Below, in pieces: positions 5,710 through 6,251 of a DNA stretch of 6,251 nt. The stretch is from Spirochaetaceae bacterium. GTDB lineage: Bacteria > Spirochaetota > Spirochaetia > B11-G9. Below the pieces are notes generated by a model. It was not told where the DNA came from and ran no database searches. It worked only from the letters and a program-made list of their open reading frames with translations. Position 1 is the first letter of the stretch, and the number at the start of each line of letters is the position of its first letter. Location: contig DAOVSY010000179.1 in the NCBI GenBank assembly GCA_030633365.1, positions 1-6,251 on the forward strand, written 5' to 3'. Both the position numbers and the translations under genes were made by a program.

Positions 5710-6251
5710 CTAAAGCCCTCCAAAAACTCCGGGGAAATAACCAGTATCTTTTGAACCTTCAACCTGGATAGATTGTTCAGAAATTTCTAATATTCCCACT
5801 GCTAATCCAGTGATATCTGCTACAATCCAAATTATATCCTGTTTTAAGATTTGATCTATAACAGGATTATTTTTAATAGTAGTAATTGCGGAGAGTGGAG
5901 TATTATTTGATATAGGTCCTGAACTTATAAGAGAAAACCAACCCCATTTATCATTACCCATTTCAGTAACTGAATCAATATACCCAACTTCAAGATATGC
6001 TGGGTTAGTAATAATTATACCATCTATAACTCGTATTTTGAAATCTTTTTCTGATTCACCATATAGTGATAGCTTTATATCTATATTGTTTATATCAACA
6101 TTACTTAAGAGAGAATAGTTATATATGATTTGTTGAAGATCAATTCCCAAGTTTAAAGATGATACAGGTATTTCTGCCTGGATTATTATAGATGGACCGA
6201 TTCCTGTTAAGGGTACAGATTTATCATCTATATTAAGACTAACATCAAACC
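5710..6251 (-). CDS. Unrecognised beta-rich protein (partial, N-terminus off the right edge)
   Basis: The last 179 codons are visible, and the frame stays open to the right edge, so the true start lies outside. A TTG at 6150 is internal and has no strong Shine-Dalgarno. I do not recognise the family. The sequence is rich in Ile, Asn, Ser and Asp, has no cysteine and alternates polar and hydrophobic residues (IDIKLSLYGES, FKIRVIDGIIITNP, YLEVGYIDSV), which suggests beta strands. There is an aromatic cluster NDKWGWF. The C-terminus ends GYFPGVFGGL, rich in Gly and aromatics but without the final Phe/Tyr/Trp of a classical outer-membrane barrel. There is no clear transmembrane helix; DIIWIVADITGLAVGIL is the most hydrophobic stretch. 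The composition looks like a secreted or envelope protein, but that is only an impression. It converges on leuB and shares its terminator. Confidence 0.75.
   Translation of the reverse strand, partial: FDVSLNIDDKSVPLTGIGPSIIIQAEIPVSSLNLGIDLQQIIYNYSLLSNVDINNIDIKLSLYGESEKDFKIRVIDGIIITNPAYLEVGYIDSVTEMGNDKWGWFSLISSGPISNNTPLSAITTIKNNPVIDQILKQDIIWIVADITGLAVGILEISEQSIQVEGSKDTGYFPGVFGGL

Noticed and set aside
5710..6150. The TTG at 6150 as the start of a complete 146-residue gene
   Set aside because: The frame stays open for 33 more codons to the edge with the same composition, and no strong SD precedes the TTG, so the gene is more likely truncated by the window.
1..6251. Mobile elements, CRISPR arrays, tRNA genes or phage genes
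   Set aside because: No direct-repeat array, transposase or integrase motif, cloverleaf, or phage gene was found on either strand.

Overview
The window is a 6.25 kb AT-rich chromosomal stretch (roughly 35-38% GC by eye) holding six genes in two divergent blocks. Base composition and codon use look even throughout. There is no transposase, integrase, CRISPR array, tRNA or rRNA. The host cannot be named from sequence alone. The solute-binding protein has a Sec signal peptide but no lipobox cysteine, which suggests a two-membrane (diderm) bacterium, since Gram-positive binding proteins are normally lipid-anchored. An AT-rich spirochaete would fit the gene types, but that is a low-confidence inference.

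Minus-strand block (4434 down to the left edge): a near-consensus sigma-70 promoter is followed immediately by a textbook TPP (THI-box) riboswitch, and then by thiB-thiP-thiQ, a complete thiamine/TPP ABC importer (periplasmic binding protein, fused two-domain permease, ATPase). The genes are tightly packed. thiP overlaps thiB by about 17 nt, and thiQ starts with TTG directly after the thiP stop, behind a perfect GGAGGT site lying inside thiP. The leader RNA can fold an 8-bp hairpin that buries the thiB ribosome binding site, so TPP probably represses at translation. A fourth gene starts 43 nt after thiQ with no visible terminator between them: a nitronate monooxygenase/FabK-type FMN protein cut by the left edge. 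It may therefore belong to the TPP-controlled transcript.

Plus-strand block: one gene, a 3-isopropylmalate dehydrogenase (leucine biosynthesis, leuB-like) of the short-loop type that resembles actinobacterial enzymes. It has unusual residues at the cofactor site (Lys-Tyr in place of Asp-Ile, Gly in place of His) that predict altered NAD/NADP preference. It stands alone, without leuA, leuC or leuD beside it.

Right end: a strong bidirectional hairpin terminator separates leuB from a convergent minus-strand gene that runs off the right edge and encodes a beta-rich protein I do not recognise.

I see no wholly new system here. The points most worth follow-up are the flavoprotein gene in the riboswitch operon, the LeuB cofactor signature, the SD-sequestering expression platform and the unknown right-hand protein.
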